A stretch of DNA of 64,000 nucleotides from the NCBI GenBank assembly GCA_958431225.1, contig OY288107.1, forward strand, positions 1,515,501 through 1,579,500, in the 5' to 3' direction. A program made the translations under genes and the position numbers. Shown piece by piece: positions 52,878-62,734 of the stretch; the first letter of the stretch is position 1; each line of letters begins with the position of its first letter. The notes below the pieces were generated by a model, which searched no databases, had not been told where the DNA came from, and saw only the letters and a program-made list of their open reading frames with translations. This stretch comes from an uncultured Alphaproteobacteria bacterium (GTDB lineage: Bacteria; Pseudomonadota; Alphaproteobacteria; Puniceispirillales; UBA1172).

Positions 52878-54482
52878 TCACCGCAAATCAAAGAAATCGT
52901 TACCCTTATCATCAATGATGATGAAAGCGGGAAAATTTTCTACCTCTATTTTCCAGACGGCTTCCATGCCTAGTTCGGGGTATTCTAGCACTTCTACTTT
53001 GCGGATGGCGTCGGTGGCTAGTTTTGCGGCTGCCCCGCCTATTGAGCCTAGATAGAAGCCGCCATGTTGTTTGCACGATTCGCGCACTGCGCGGCCGCGA
53101 TTGCCTTTGGCTAGCATGATCATTGAACCGCCTGCCGCTTGCATGGTGGGGACGTAGCTGTCCATGCGTCCTGCTGTGGTGGGGCCGAAACTGCCTGATG
53201 CCATGCCTTCAGGGGTTTTGGCGGGGCCGGCGTAATAGATGGGGTGGTTTTTGAAATAGTCGGGGAGCGTGCCGTCTTGTTCTAGCCGTTCTAGCAATTT
53301 TGCGTGGGCGGTGTCGCGGGCTACGATTAGCGTGCCACTTAGGTTTAGGCGCGTTTTTACCGGGTATTGGCTCAATAATGCGCGTAAATCTTCCATTGGT
53401 TGATTGAGATCGACGGCTACGCCTGCGCCTGCTTGCATTTCTACGCTTGGTAAGAATCGCGCCGGGTCGTGTTCTAATTTTTCTAGGAAAATGCCTTCAC
53501 GGGTGATTTTCGCCATGGCTTGGCGGTCTGCCGAACACGACACGCCTAGCCCTACCGGGCATGACGCCCCATGGCGGGGCAAGCGAATCACCCGCACATC
53601 GTGGCAGAAATATTTTCCGCCGAATTGCGCGCCGATGCCTAATTTGCGGCTGATTTCAAGGATGATGGCTTCCCATTCTAAATCACGATAGCCCGCACCT
53701 TTGCCGTCGCCTTTTGTCGGGAGGTGGTCAAGGGCGCGGATGGATGCGGCTTTCACCGCTTTTAGATTGGCTTCTGCTGAGGTGCCGCCGATGACTACCG
53801 CTAAATGATACGGCGGGCAGGCGGCGGTGCCTAGGGTGCGTAGGGTTTCGTCAATAAATGCGGTCAGGTTTTCGGGGTTGAGGAGGGCTTTTGTTTTTTG
53901 AAATAGGAAACTTTTATTGGCAGACCCGCCACCTTTTTGGATAAAATCAAAGTGATATTCCATGCCCTTACCCGCATAGAGATCAATCTGTGCGGGTAGG
54001 TTGGTATTGGTATTGACCTCATCAAACATGCTAATCGGGGCGGTTTGCGAATAGCGTAGGTTGCTGGTTTGATAGACTTCCCACACGCCTTTTGAAAGCG
54101 CTTCGCCATCATCGCCTTCCACCAAAACGCGGTCGCCGCGGACGCCGTTGATGATGGCGGTGCCGGTATCTTGGCACATCGGCAACACGCGGTCGGCGGC
54201 AATGACGGCATTTTTTAACATTTCAAGCGCGACAAAATGGTCGTTGGCTGAGGCTTCCGCATCGTCCAAAATCTCCGCCAGTTGTGCCAAATGCGTGGGG
54301 CGGAGGAAATGTGAGATTTCTTTGAAAGCGTATTCGGCTAGAAAACTTAATCCTTCGGGGTTGATGCGGAGGAATTCCGTGCCGTCTAAATTGACGCTTT
54401 CCACATAATCCGCCGTTAAATGTTCCCATTCGCAATCGGGGCGGGTTTTGGGTAGGATGGGGCTGTATTGGAATGCGGTCAT
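52878..54482 (-). CDS. fum: Fumarate hydratase class I
   Basis: A 534-residue iron-sulfur fumarase with fused alpha and beta parts. Segments include [17 protein letters not shown] with a cluster Cys, [27 protein letters not shown] with a second Cys, and the C-terminal [13 protein letters not shown] and KGNRG. It interconverts fumarate and malate. The ATG overlaps the end of sspB by four bases, a conserved alphaproteobacterial neighbourhood. Confidence 0.94.
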   Translation of the reverse strand: MTAFQYSPILPKTRPDCEWEHLTADYVESVNLDGTEFLRINPEGLSFLAEYAFKEISHFLRPTHLAQLAEILDDAEASANDHFVALEMLKNAVIAADRVLPMCQDTGTAIINGVRGDRVLVEGDDGEALSKGVWEVYQTSNLRYSQTAPISMFDEVNTNTNLPAQIDLYAGKGMEYHFDFIQKGGGSANKSFLFQKTKALLNPENLTAFIDETLRTLGTAACPPYHLAVVIGGTSAEANLKAVKAASIRALDHLPTKGDGKGAGYRDLEWEAIILEISRKLGIGAQFGGKYFCHDVRVIRLPRHGASCPVGLGVSCSADRQAMAKITREGIFLEKLEHDPARFLPSVEMQAGAGVAVDLNQPMEDLRALLSQYPVKTRLNLSGTLIVARDTAHAKLLERLEQDGTLPDYFKNHPIYYAGPAKTPEGMASGSFGPTTAGRMDSYVPTMQAAGGSMIMLAKGNRGRAVRESCKQHGGFYLGSIGGAAAKLATDAIRKVEVLEYPELGMEAVWKIEVENFPAFIIIDDKGNDFFDLR

Positions 54483-54994
54483 GATTTTTTATCTCGGAAA
54501 CCTTTGAGCGAGATAATATCCGCACCAGATTGCGCCTCATCGCCCGCATTTTTGGCATTATCGGGGGCTGGTGCGTTATTATCAGGCGGGGCATTAGTGG
54601 TTTCGGGGGATTCTTCAGGCACCTCAAGGGTAGAGAACTGCAAACCGAATCCTGCCGTGGGGTCAGAAAATTCAATCACCGCATCAAAAGGCACCGAGAT
54701 ACTATGTTCAACGCCATCAAAAGTAAGCGTGATTTCAAAATGCTGGTCGTGGGTGATGAGGTCGCGGAACTGATGCTGGATAACGATAGTCATTTGTTCA
54801 GGGAATTGCGCGCGCAATTTTGGCGGGATAATGACATCCTCGCGGTCGCTGGCAAAGGTGATAAAGAAATGGCTTTCCCCGGGCAGACCTTGGGTTTCCA
54901 CAATACGCAACGCCCCCCGAAGCACATTGCGGAGCGCGTCTTCCATCAGGCTTTCGTAATCAATTTCTGTCATGTTGGTATTGGATTTGCTCAT
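54479..54994 (-). CDS. sspB: SspB-type ClpXP adaptor
   Basis: A 171-residue alphaproteobacterial SspB. The N-terminal helix ([20 protein letters not shown]) and substrate-binding core ([24 protein letters not shown], then [13 protein letters not shown]) are typical. An acidic, Pro/Asn-rich linker leads to a C-terminal basic segment ([12 protein letters not shown]) that docks on ClpX. It delivers ssrA-tagged proteins to ClpXP; notably the tmRNA gene itself is the next gene in this region. Confidence 0.9.
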   Translation of the reverse strand: MSKSNTNMTEIDYESLMEDALRNVLRGALRIVETQGLPGESHFFITFASDREDVIIPPKLRAQFPEQMTIVIQHQFRDLITHDQHFEITLTFDGVEHSISVPFDAVIEFSDPTAGFGLQFSTLEVPEESPETTNAPPDNNAPAPDNAKNAGDEAQSGADIISLKGFRDKKS

Positions 54995-55077
54995 TGCCCT
55001 AACATCTTTCTGTCCGCATTATAGTCTAAATTGCCTAGCGGTTTCAAATGGTGATTTTATGCCCCCAAAAAAAACGC

Positions 55078-55110
55078 AAAAAAAACGACAGGGGATTGCT
55101 CCCCTGCCGT
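55078..55110 (-). terminator. Rho-independent terminator of ssrA
   Basis: On the minus strand a GC-rich hairpin (GACGGCAGGGG... loop AGCAAT ...CCCCTGTC, with one or two mismatches at its base) is followed by an eight-T run at 55085-55078. It closes the tmRNA transcript. Confidence 0.8.
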
Positions 55111-55415
55111 CCGAATTATTCTGTTGCAAGGTCAATTCAAACCCCGCCGACAGGGCTCAACCTATCGGAGTTAAAAGTGGTCTTTGCAACCGCCTAAGCA
55201 GCAGCAGCAACCGGAGCATAGTTGTCGTTTGCAACTATAAAGTTTGACCCGATATCGGTGGTATCATGCCGAGCGAAAGTTTTGCTTTTACTACACGCGT
55301 CGATCCTGCCTCGCCCCCATAACTGGTTTGGGCTTTATGGTGGAGGCGCCGGGTACTGCCCCCGGGTCCGCTATGCCTATTCTGCAAGCCGTTTATCGCC
55401 ATAGCTGTTGCCAGC
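55086..55415 (-). ncRNA. ssrA: tmRNA, circularly permuted (two-piece)
   Basis: The acceptor piece comes first and ends CGCCTCCACCA at 55338. After a 19-nt intervening segment, the coding piece begins GGGGGCGAGGCAGGATCGACG-like at 55318, and its first seven bases pair with CGCCTCC. The tag frame runs from 55232 to the TAG at 55194 and encodes ANDNYAPVAAAA. This permuted order is the mark of alphaproteobacteria, where processing yields two RNAs that rescue stalled ribosomes and mark products for ClpXP. The 5' end is estimated from the promoter, the 3' end from the terminator. Confidence 0.93.
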
Positions 55416-55421
55416 ACCGCC

Positions 55422-55450
55422 AATATAAACCTTTTTTGATGCATTGCCAA
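55422..55450 (-). promoter_or_regulatory. Sigma70-type promoter of ssrA
   Basis: On the minus strand, TTGGCA (55450-55445) and TATATT (55427-55422) are separated by 17 bp. A transcript would start near 55415, just ahead of the acceptor piece. Confidence 0.75.
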
Positions 55451-55478
55451 CCCCTTTATTTAAATTTATTATAGGGGC

Positions 55479-56273
55479 ATGAAAACCTATCTGGAATTAC
55501 TGCGCTATGTGCGCGCCCATGGCGACCGCAAGGATGACCGCACCGGCACTGGCACTTTGTCGGTTTTTGGCTGGCAGAGTCGCTATCACCTGCGCGATGG
55601 CTTTCCGTTGCTGACCACGAAAAAACTGCATATTAAATCTATCATCCACGAGTTGCTGTGGATTATGCGGGGGGATACGAATATCGGCTATTTGAACGAA
55701 AATGGCGTGCGTATTTGGGATGAATGGGCGGATGTGGAGGGGGATTTGGGTCCTGTTTATGGGCATCAGTGGCGTAAATGGGACGCGCCTGATGGCAGGA
55801 AAATTGATCAGCTGGCGGGGGTTGTGGAGATGATTCGCACCAATCCTGATTCGCGGCGGATGTTGGTGAGCGCGTGGAATCCGGCGGATATAGAGCGCAT
55901 GGCACTGCCCCCATGCCATTCACTGTTTCAATTCTATGTGGCGGAGGGGCGGTTGTCGTGTCAGCTGTATCAACGGAGCGCCGATATTTTTTTGGGCGTG
56001 CCGTTTAACATCGCTAGTTATGCGCTCTTGACGCATTTGGTGGCGCATGTGACCGGGCTTGAGGTGGGCGATTTTGTCCATAGTTTTGGCGACGCGCATC
56101 TGTATATCAATCATTTAGACGCCGCCGACGAGCAGTTAAAGCGCAAGCCTAAACCCTTGCCCCGCTTGCGCTTAATCAATCCCCCCGATGCGTTGGAAGA
56201 TTTCACCATTGACCATATCAGCATTGAAGATTACGACCCGCATCCGCATATCGCCGGGGAGGTGGCGGTCTGA
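55479..56273 (+). CDS. thyA: Thymidylate synthase
   Basis: A 264-residue ThyA making dTMP from dUMP and methylenetetrahydrofolate. It has [17 protein letters not shown], the catalytic Cys in [14 protein letters not shown], the [19 protein letters not shown] segment (broken here) and the C-terminal [10 protein letters not shown]. It overlaps folA by one base (TGATG), a classic pair because ThyA generates dihydrofolate. Confidence 0.96.
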   Translation: MKTYLELLRYVRAHGDRKDDRTGTGTLSVFGWQSRYHLRDGFPLLTTKKLHIKSIIHELLWIMRGDTNIGYLNENGVRIWDEWADVEGDLGPVYGHQWRKWDAPDGRKIDQLAGVVEMIRTNPDSRRMLVSAWNPADIERMALPPCHSLFQFYVAEGRLSCQLYQRSADIFLGVPFNIASYALLTHLVAHVTGLEVGDFVHSFGDAHLYINHLDAADEQLKRKPKPLPRLRLINPPDALEDFTIDHISIEDYDPHPHIAGEVAV

Positions 56274-56818
56274 TGGCGAAATATCCTTTAGTCGCGGTGG
56301 TTGCTATGGCGAAAAATCGCGTGATTGGCGATGGTAAAAAATTGCTGTGGCATATCCCTGACGAATTAAAACGCACGAAAATGCGCACTATGGGGCGTCC
56401 GTTGATTATGGGGCGGCAGACTTTTGATTCTATAGGGTGTGCTTTACCCGGGCGCGCTAATATCGTGCTGACCCGCCGACAAGATTGGCAAGCGGAAGGG
56501 GTGGAGGTGGTGCATACTATAGAAGATGCGCTCACCACAGCCGAAGCGTGGATTGATGCCGAAACGGAGCGCGAAAAAGAAATCATCATTTTCGGCGGGG
56601 CGGAAATTTATAGATTGTTTCTGCCGATGCTACGCGCCATTGACGCGACTTTGATTGAAGCCACCTACCCATCAAATAACGCCACGCATTTCCCCGAAAG
56701 TGATTGGGGGCGTTGGACGGAAGACCCCGCCTACCCAAGCACCCGCACAGAAGCCCAAGGCACGACCCCCGCCTATCGTTATGTGCGCTATGTGCCGTCA
56801 ATCCAACCCCGCCAATAA
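56273..56818 (+). CDS. folA: Dihydrofolate reductase
   Basis: A 181-residue DHFR that regenerates tetrahydrofolate used by ThyA. Segments include VVAMAKNRVIGDGKKLLWHIPDELKR (broken here), GRPLIMGRQTFDSIG, and FGGAEIYRLFLP. The acidic Asp of WHIPDE is present. The 3' end overlaps the convergent mrp gene by 21 bp. Confidence 0.94.
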   Translation: MAKYPLVAVVAMAKNRVIGDGKKLLWHIPDELKRTKMRTMGRPLIMGRQTFDSIGCALPGRANIVLTRRQDWQAEGVEVVHTIEDALTTAEAWIDAETEREKEIIIFGGAEIYRLFLPMLRAIDATLIEATYPSNNATHFPESDWGRWTEDPAYPSTRTEAQGTTPAYRYVRYVPSIQPRQ

Positions 56819-57853
56819 TTTTTCCGCCACCGCAAAATAGGTTTTTCCGTGGGGGCTGTCGGGGTTGCTTATGGTTATGGGCTCGCCCTTATCACTGCCG
56901 GCGCGGATTTCCATTTCTAACGGAATCGCGCCCAAAAACGGCACATTTAGGCGTTTTGCTTCGGCTTCTGCCCCGCCTCGGCTGAAAATATCGTGTTGGG
57001 TTTGGCAGTTGGGGCAGATGAAGTAGCTCATATTTTCAACGATTCCCAATACGGGGACATTGACTTTGTGGAACATATTTAGCCCTTTGCGCGCGTCTAT
57101 CAGTGCTAGGTCTTGCGGGGTGGAAACGATGACCGCCCCTGCCAATGTCGTGCGTTGGGCTAGGGTCAGTTGCGCGTCGCCTGTGCCCGGGGGCATATCA
57201 ATGATGAGAATATCAGGCGCGCCCCATTCCACATCGCGCAACATCTGTTCAAGCGCCGACATCACCATAGGTCCGCGCCAAATCGTTGGTGCGTCTTCTT
57301 CCATCATAAAACCGATAGACATGGCGGTTAGCCCGTGGGCTTCAATCGGCACGATTTTATTGTTGGCACTGGTGGGGCGGGCGTTTGTGCCTAAAAGTTT
57401 CGGCAAGGACGGCCCGTAAATATCCGCATCAAGAATCGCTACATTTTGCCCTAGTTTTTGCAACGCCACCGCTAAATTGATAGCAGTGGTAGATTTCCCC
57501 ACCCCGCCTTTGCCCGATGCTACGGCGATTAGGTGTTTGGCGGGTTGGTGCAGACGTGATTCGGGGGCGGGTTTCTCGGCTTTTGCGGGCGCATCGCGGT
57601 GGGCGGTGAGCATCGCTGTTGCCGAAAGCACGCCGGGGAGGGCGCGAATCACCTCCTCGGCGGTGCGCTTAATCGGCTCAATAGCGTCAGGATTGTGCGG
57701 GTCAACCTGCATGGAAATAGACACATGACCATCCTTGACAACCACGCCTGAGACCAATCCGCTAGCGATTAAATCTTGTTGCTTGCCATCTATGTCAATT
57801 GCGCTTAAACTTTCACGCACTTGTTGTTCGGTTATTTTTGCAGTCATCGGCAT
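56798..57853 (-). CDS. mrp: Mrp/NBP35-family iron-sulfur carrier ATPase
   Basis: A 351-residue ApbC/Mrp protein. An N-terminal MIP18-like domain (TEQQVRESLSAI) precedes the ATPase, which has the deviant Walker A GKGGVGKST at residues 114-122, DADIYGPS, and DMPPGTGDAQLT. The C-terminal CPNC pair binds the transferable cluster. The ATG at 57853 gives the usual N-terminus. It is divergent from hflK, with a palindrome between. Confidence 0.93.
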   Translation of the reverse strand: MPMTAKITEQQVRESLSAIDIDGKQQDLIASGLVSGVVVKDGHVSISMQVDPHNPDAIEPIKRTAEEVIRALPGVLSATAMLTAHRDAPAKAEKPAPESRLHQPAKHLIAVASGKGGVGKSTTAINLAVALQKLGQNVAILDADIYGPSLPKLLGTNARPTSANNKIVPIEAHGLTAMSIGFMMEEDAPTIWRGPMVMSALEQMLRDVEWGAPDILIIDMPPGTGDAQLTLAQRTTLAGAVIVSTPQDLALIDARKGLNMFHKVNVPVLGIVENMSYFICPNCQTQHDIFSRGGAEAEAKRLNVPFLGAIPLEMEIRAGSDKGEPITISNPDSPHGKTYFAVAEKLLAGLD

Positions 57854-57912
57854 CTCACTTTCTTGATAGACAATAACGATGATTCCTTGAAAAGATAGCC
57901 TCAATATATTAT

Positions 57913-57932
57913 CTCGTATAGTATCATACGAG
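57913..57932. promoter_or_regulatory. Perfect inverted repeat between mrp and hflK
   Basis: CTCGTAT (57913-57919) and ATACGAG (57926-57932) are perfect arms with a 6-bp spacer. It lies 20 bp before the hflK start and 60 bp from the mrp start. It may be an operator for a dimeric regulator; no match to a known site is recognised. Confidence 0.45.
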
Positions 57933-57951
57933 GGAAAGCGGAGATATTAAT

Positions 57952-59079
57952 ATGCCTTGGGATAAAAAGGGAAGCGATAACAATGGGTCAGGCGGTAATC
58001 CCTGGGGGTCTGGCGGCGGTTCTAGCGGCGGTTCTGGCGGTTCTGGTAAAGGGTCTGGCGGTTCGGGCGGCGGACGTTCGGGCGGACCGACGCCCGATTT
58101 TGACAAATTTATCCGCAAAGGGCGCGATAATCTGCCGAATTTCCTGCGCGGACCGCATGCGATGACTTTGCTGGTGGTGGTGGCTTTGTGCCTATGGCTG
58201 GCATCAGGCTTTTACCGCGTCAATACCCAACAAGAAGGCGTGGTGTTGCGCTTTGGCGAATGGGTGAAAACGACGCCGCCGGGCTTGCATTACCATCTGC
58301 CCTATCCGATTGAAAGCGTCATGAAACCCGAAGTCACCCGCGATAACCGAATCAATATCGGCTTTCGTAGCCTTGGTGATGGGGGCGGGGTCAATCGCCG
58401 TGATATTCCTTTTGAAAGCGAGATGATTACCGGCGATGAGAACATTGTGGATATTGATTTTGTCGTATTCTGGCGCATCGGCGATGCCGGGAAATATCTG
58501 TTTAATTTAACCGACCCCGAGGAAACGGCAAAGGTCGCCTCCGAAGCCGTCATGCGTGAAATTGTTGGGCGCGTGGATATTCAATTCGCCCTCACCGATG
58601 GGCGCGAGCAGATTCAATCGCAAGCCCGCGAGCAGCTGCAAGCCCTCCTAGACGAATATCAGGCAGGCATCCTCATCCGCGAGGTGCAGTTATTGGCGGT
58701 AGACCCGCCCTCTGATGTCATTGATGCCTTTAACGAAGTCCAACGTGCGCGCCAAGACCGCGACCGCCTGAAAAATGAGGCAGAAGCCTATAGCAACGAC
58801 ATCATCCCCCGTGCGCGTGGGGAGGCGGCGCAGATTATCGCGCAAGCCGAAGCTTATGCCGAGCAAATCGTCAATCAAGCCGAAGGTGATGCCTCACGTT
58901 TCACGCAAATCTATAACGCCTATCTTGTCAATAAAGATGTGACGAAAGAGCGCATCTATATTGAAACTTTGGAAGAAATTATGAGCAATGTGGATAAAAT
59001 CATCATTGATGAGGGGGCAAGTGGCACCGGCGTTGTGCCGTATCTGCCCCTATCCGAAATCGGCAGAACAAACCAGTAG
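57952..59079 (+). CDS. hflK: FtsH protease modulator HflK
   Basis: A 375-residue SPFH-domain membrane protein. A Gly/Ser-rich cytoplasmic start (residues about 8-45) precedes one transmembrane segment (about 66-85, LLVVVALCLWLASGF). The band-7 domain follows (YRVNTQQEGVVLRFGEWV), then a helical region (AEAYSNDIIPRARGEAAQII). With HflC it encloses FtsH and shapes membrane-protein turnover. GCGGAG precedes the ATG; hflC follows 11 bp downstream. Confidence 0.94.
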   Translation: MPWDKKGSDNNGSGGNPWGSGGGSSGGSGGSGKGSGGSGGGRSGGPTPDFDKFIRKGRDNLPNFLRGPHAMTLLVVVALCLWLASGFYRVNTQQEGVVLRFGEWVKTTPPGLHYHLPYPIESVMKPEVTRDNRINIGFRSLGDGGGVNRRDIPFESEMITGDENIVDIDFVVFWRIGDAGKYLFNLTDPEETAKVASEAVMREIVGRVDIQFALTDGREQIQSQAREQLQALLDEYQAGILIREVQLLAVDPPSDVIDAFNEVQRARQDRDRLKNEAEAYSNDIIPRARGEAAQIIAQAEAYAEQIVNQAEGDASRFTQIYNAYLVNKDVTKERIYIETLEEIMSNVDKIIIDEGASGTGVVPYLPLSEIGRTNQ

Positions 59080-59090
59080 GAGCCACTGAA

Positions 59091-59966
59091 ATGCGTATTC
59101 AACCTTTGATTTTGATTGTTTTAGCGGTGGTAGCATTTTTGGGCTACAACACGCTTTTTATCGTCCAGCAGACGCAACAAGCCATCGTCTTGCAATTCGG
59201 TGAGCCTAAACGCACGGTGCAGAAACCGGGATTGCGCTGGAAAATTCCGTTTATTCAAAATGTGATTTTTTATGAAAATCGCGTGTTGTCTATGGTGTCG
59301 CAAAGTTCTGAGCAGGTGATTCTCTCCGACCAAAAGCGGCTAGAAGTGGATACTTATGCGCGTTATTCCATCGATGACCCGCTTAAATTCTATCAAACCG
59401 TGCGCACGGTGCGGATTGCCCAAGAACGGCTTGAAGCCATGGTCGATTCATCCACAAGGCGCGTTTTGGGGAATCATTCGCTCGTGGATATTCTGTCGGA
59501 ACAGCGTAGCGGCATCATCAACACGATTCGGAGTGAGGTCAATGCCTCGGCGTCCGCCTTGGGGATTAGCATTGTTGATGTGCGGATTAGGCGCGCCGAT
59601 TACCCCGATGCCACTTCACAAAATATCTTCAACCGCATGAAATCCGAACGCGAACGCGAAGCCAAAGAATTCCGTGCCACCGGCGAAGAAGAAGCGCAAA
59701 AAATCCGCGCCACCGCCAATAAAGAACGCACCGTCATCATCGCCGAAGCCAACCGCCAAGCCGAAATCACGCGCGGGTCAGGCGATAGCCGTTCCATCTC
59801 CATTTACGCCGAAGCCTTTGGCGTGGATGAAGATTTTTACGCATTCTATCGGTCAATGCAGGCTTATCGTAAATCTTTTGGCGACAATCCCACCTCAATG
59901 GTGCTGTCGCCGAATAGCGAATTTTTCCGCTTCTTTGGCAGTAAATCAGGTGGGGTTGAAAAATAG
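59091..59966 (+). CDS. hflC: FtsH protease modulator HflC
   Basis: A 291-residue SPFH-domain partner of HflK. One N-terminal transmembrane segment (about 4-22) is followed by IVQQTQQAIVLQFGEPKR, the LLGNHSLVDILSE-like VLGNHSLVDILSEQR, and a charged helix (RSERER-type KSEREREAKEFRATGEEEAQ, broken here). The order hflK-hflC-degP is an alphaproteobacterial protein-quality-control unit. Confidence 0.94.
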   Translation: MRIQPLILIVLAVVAFLGYNTLFIVQQTQQAIVLQFGEPKRTVQKPGLRWKIPFIQNVIFYENRVLSMVSQSSEQVILSDQKRLEVDTYARYSIDDPLKFYQTVRTVRIAQERLEAMVDSSTRRVLGNHSLVDILSEQRSGIINTIRSEVNASASALGISIVDVRIRRADYPDATSQNIFNRMKSEREREAKEFRATGEEEAQKIRATANKERTVIIAEANRQAEITRGSGDSRSISIYAEAFGVDEDFYAFYRSMQAYRKSFGDNPTSMVLSPNSEFFRFFGSKSGGVEK

Positions 59967-60052
59967 GTGCCAGCATTTTTACGCTGATTTTCTGCCCTAA
60001 ATCTGCCCGATTCATCGTCATAATGGTGGAAAATTTGTAAGGAGACCTTTTC

Positions 60053-61534
60053 ATGTTATTGACCCATCCATTTACTGCCCCGCTTGCCCCCCCCTTTGCC
60101 TCACGTACGTTATTGCATTCGTGGCGGGGTGCTGTATTCGCGTTGTTGTTTGTCGCACTGCCAGTATCGGCAGAGGAACGCCCGGATAGTTTTGCCACAT
60201 TAGCCGAAGAATTATCGCCATCGGTGGTCAATATCTCCACCAGCACTTTGGTTAGGCGCAATAATAATGACGATTTAGAATTCCCCCCGGATTCGCCGTT
60301 CAAAGATTTCTTTGATGAATTCCTAGACCGCAATAACCGCCCCAGCACCCGCGCCCTCGGGTCAGGGTTTTTGGTGTCCGAGGATGGCTATGTGGTGACC
60401 AATCGCCATGTCATCAATGGTGCGGATAAAATTCACGTAACGCTCTATAACGACCGCCGTTTTGAAGCCGAACTCATCGGGCATGACAGCAAAACCGATA
60501 TTGCCGTGCTAAAAATAGACCCCGATGGGGAGGTTTTGCAAGCGGTGGCGTTCGGCGATAGTGGCGAGATGCGCGTGGGCGATTGGGTGTTGGCGATTGG
60601 CAATCCGTTCGGTTTAGGGGGCAGTGTGACGGCGGGGATTATCTCCGCCCGTGGGCGCGATATTGGTAGCGGGCCTTACGATGATTTTCTGCAAACCGAT
60701 GCCGCCATCAATCGCGGCAATTCGGGGGGGCCTTTGTTTAATTTGGAAGGCGAGGTGGTTGGCATCAACACGGCAATTTTCTCACAGACCGGGGGTTCGG
60801 TGGGGATTGGTTTCGCCATCGCCTCCAATTTGGCGCGCAATGTTGTGGAACAATTACGCGCACACGGAAAAACTAGGCGCGGTTGGTTAGGGGTTGCCAT
60901 CCAAGAAGTCACCCCCTATGTCGCCGAGAGTTTTGAGCTAGACGAAGCCAAAGGGGCGTTGGTGTCCTCCCTGCATCGTGAAGGACCCGCCGAGGCAGCC
61001 GGGCTAGAAATCGGCGATGTCGTGGTGACTTTTGACGGCAAGCCCATTGATACGAGCCGAAGCCTGCCGCGCATTGTCGCAGAATCGGCAATCGGCAAGC
61101 CCCTAGATATTGTCGTCATCCGTGACGGCGCGCCCTTGCATCTCAAAGTAACGCTCGGGGTGTTGGAAGAAGCCGAACAAGCAGGGCTATTGGCGCGCGC
61201 CGACACCCCCCGCACCGATAAAGATGGCGGGTTGGTTTTCGAAAGCCTAGGGCTACAAGTGGATGAGTTAACCACTAAATCCCGCCAGCAATTATCCATC
61301 GCCGAAAATATCAAAGGCGTGTTGATTGTCGGCATTGCTTCGGGGTCGCCGGCAGAAAATAGCGCTTTGGAAATTGGCGGGGTGATTATGCGCGTGGGCA
61401 AGGTGGAAACCGAAACCTTAGATGATTTTCGCCAAGCGATTGAAGCCGAACTCAAAGCCGAAAAAAACAAAATCCTCCTCTATATCTATCAGCAAGGACG
61501 CGCGCAGTTTTTTGAACTGAATCTGGAATCATAA
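60053..61534 (+). CDS. degP: Do-type periplasmic serine protease (DegP/HtrA)
   Basis: A 493-residue HtrA protease. The signal peptide ends VSAEE near residue 42. The catalytic triad is His119 (TNRHVI), Asp149 (KTDIAVLK) and Ser224 (RGNSGGP). Two PDZ domains follow (RRGWLGVAIQEV and the C-terminal one around GVLIVGIASGSPAE). It degrades or refolds damaged envelope proteins. AAGGAGA precedes the ATG. Cotranscription with hflKC is likely. Confidence 0.94.
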   Translation: MLLTHPFTAPLAPPFASRTLLHSWRGAVFALLFVALPVSAEERPDSFATLAEELSPSVVNISTSTLVRRNNNDDLEFPPDSPFKDFFDEFLDRNNRPSTRALGSGFLVSEDGYVVTNRHVINGADKIHVTLYNDRRFEAELIGHDSKTDIAVLKIDPDGEVLQAVAFGDSGEMRVGDWVLAIGNPFGLGGSVTAGIISARGRDIGSGPYDDFLQTDAAINRGNSGGPLFNLEGEVVGINTAIFSQTGGSVGIGFAIASNLARNVVEQLRAHGKTRRGWLGVAIQEVTPYVAESFELDEAKGALVSSLHREGPAEAAGLEIGDVVVTFDGKPIDTSRSLPRIVAESAIGKPLDIVVIRDGAPLHLKVTLGVLEEAEQAGLLARADTPRTDKDGGLVFESLGLQVDELTTKSRQQLSIAENIKGVLIVGIASGSPAENSALEIGGVIMRVGKVETETLDDFRQAIEAELKAEKNKILLYIYQQGRAQFFELNLES

Positions 61535-61535
61535 T

Positions 61536-62501
61536 GTGCTAGATGGGGCAGAGGCTTATGATGCGGTGTGTATTGCCGGTGCCACCGCAAGCGGAAAATC
61601 GGCACTAGCCATGGCGGTGGCGGAAGGTGTGGATGGCACGATTATCAATGCCGATTCCATGCAGGTCTATCGGGGCATGCCCATCATCACCGCCAGCCCC
61701 AGTGCTAGTCTCGGCGCCGAGGATTACACCGCCATCCCGCATAAGTTGTTTGGGTATGTCGCCCCCGAAACCCGCTATTCGCAAGCGCAATGGTTAGGTG
61801 ATGCCCGCAATGCGATAGCGGAATGTCGTGCGGAAAATCGCCTGCCTTTGTTAGTCGGCGGCACCGGGCTTTATTTCAAAGCCGCATTTGAAGGCATCGC
61901 GCCGATTCCCGACATCCCCCCAAACGCACGTGCGGAAGCGCAAGCGATTCTAGAATCTGCAGGGGTTGAGGGCTTGCATCAACGGCTTTTAGAGGTGGAT
62001 GCGGATTTAGCCCACCGCCTTGCCCCTAGCGACCGCCAGCGTGTTTTGCGGGGGATGGAAGTGTGGCTCGCCACCGGCACCCCCCTCAGCCAGTGGCAAA
62101 AACAGCCGAAACAGGGGGCGTTAGGCGGGCGCATGTTGAAAATTTACCTACGCCCGCCACGCACCACGCTCTACGCCCGCATTGAGGCGCGGTTTGATGC
62201 GATGCTAGAACAAGGCGCGGAGGATGAGGTCAAGGCGCTTTTGGCAAAGGGCTTGGATGAAAATTTGCCCGCCATGAAAGCGCTCGGCGTCAAAGCCCTC
62301 ACCGCCAGCATCAACGGCACCATGCCACGCGCCGAAGCCATAACCGAAGCCAAACGCGATAGCCGCCGCTACGCCAAACGCCAATTCACTTGGTTTGACC
62401 ACCAATACGCCGCAGACATGACGATTAGCGATTGCCTCACCCCCGCAAGCGTGAAAACCGCCACAAAAATGATTTTAACGCAGCTCAAAAAAACAATTTG
62501 A
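61536..62501 (+). CDS. miaA: tRNA dimethylallyltransferase
   Basis: A 321-residue MiaA adding a dimethylallyl group to A37 of tRNAs reading U-starting codons. Walker A GATASGKS is at residues 15-22, with NADSMQVYRGM, VGGTGLYFKA and the late RYAKRQFTWF. A GTG start one base after the degP stop is the best available; the ribosome-binding site is weak, suggesting coupling to degP translation. Confidence 0.93.
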   Translation: MLDGAEAYDAVCIAGATASGKSALAMAVAEGVDGTIINADSMQVYRGMPIITASPSASLGAEDYTAIPHKLFGYVAPETRYSQAQWLGDARNAIAECRAENRLPLLVGGTGLYFKAAFEGIAPIPDIPPNARAEAQAILESAGVEGLHQRLLEVDADLAHRLAPSDRQRVLRGMEVWLATGTPLSQWQKQPKQGALGGRMLKIYLRPPRTTLYARIEARFDAMLEQGAEDEVKALLAKGLDENLPAMKALGVKALTASINGTMPRAEAITEAKRDSRRYAKRQFTWFDHQYAADMTISDCLTPASVKTATKMILTQLKKTI

Positions 62502-62734
62502 GTAATTTTCAAAAAGGCTTTGATAAAAAAACTTGTCAAAAATTATATTTTCCGCTTGACCTTGTGCGCGGAATGTGGAAAACTTGTTCTTGAATTGTGT
62601 CGGTAATGGATACGATTTAGACATATAGCAAAAATTCTGGGGTCTTGATGGCTTCTCGGGTAGGGGAGGCGATTGGGTTTTTTCCGTTTTTTTGTCGGGT
62701 TTTTTGCCGGGGTTTTTTTTGAAGGAAATACGAA
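62502..62734 (+). other. U-rich leader before ilvB with possible short upstream ORF
   Basis: This 233-bp gap holds no large gene. TTGACC (62554 region) may be a -35 element. An ATG at 62648 opens a 24-codon frame ending at 62722 that is rich in Phe (GFFPFFCRVF), because the DNA has four T runs. It lacks the Ile/Leu/Val run of a classical ilv attenuator peptide. The run GGGTTTTTT-CCG-TTTTTTT could also act as a terminator or an Hfq-binding leader. Confidence 0.35.

Noticed and set aside
55235..55450. A 71-codon minus-strand open frame with a signal-peptide-like start
   Set aside because: It lies entirely inside the permuted tmRNA gene and its promoter; the RNA features explain the sequence.
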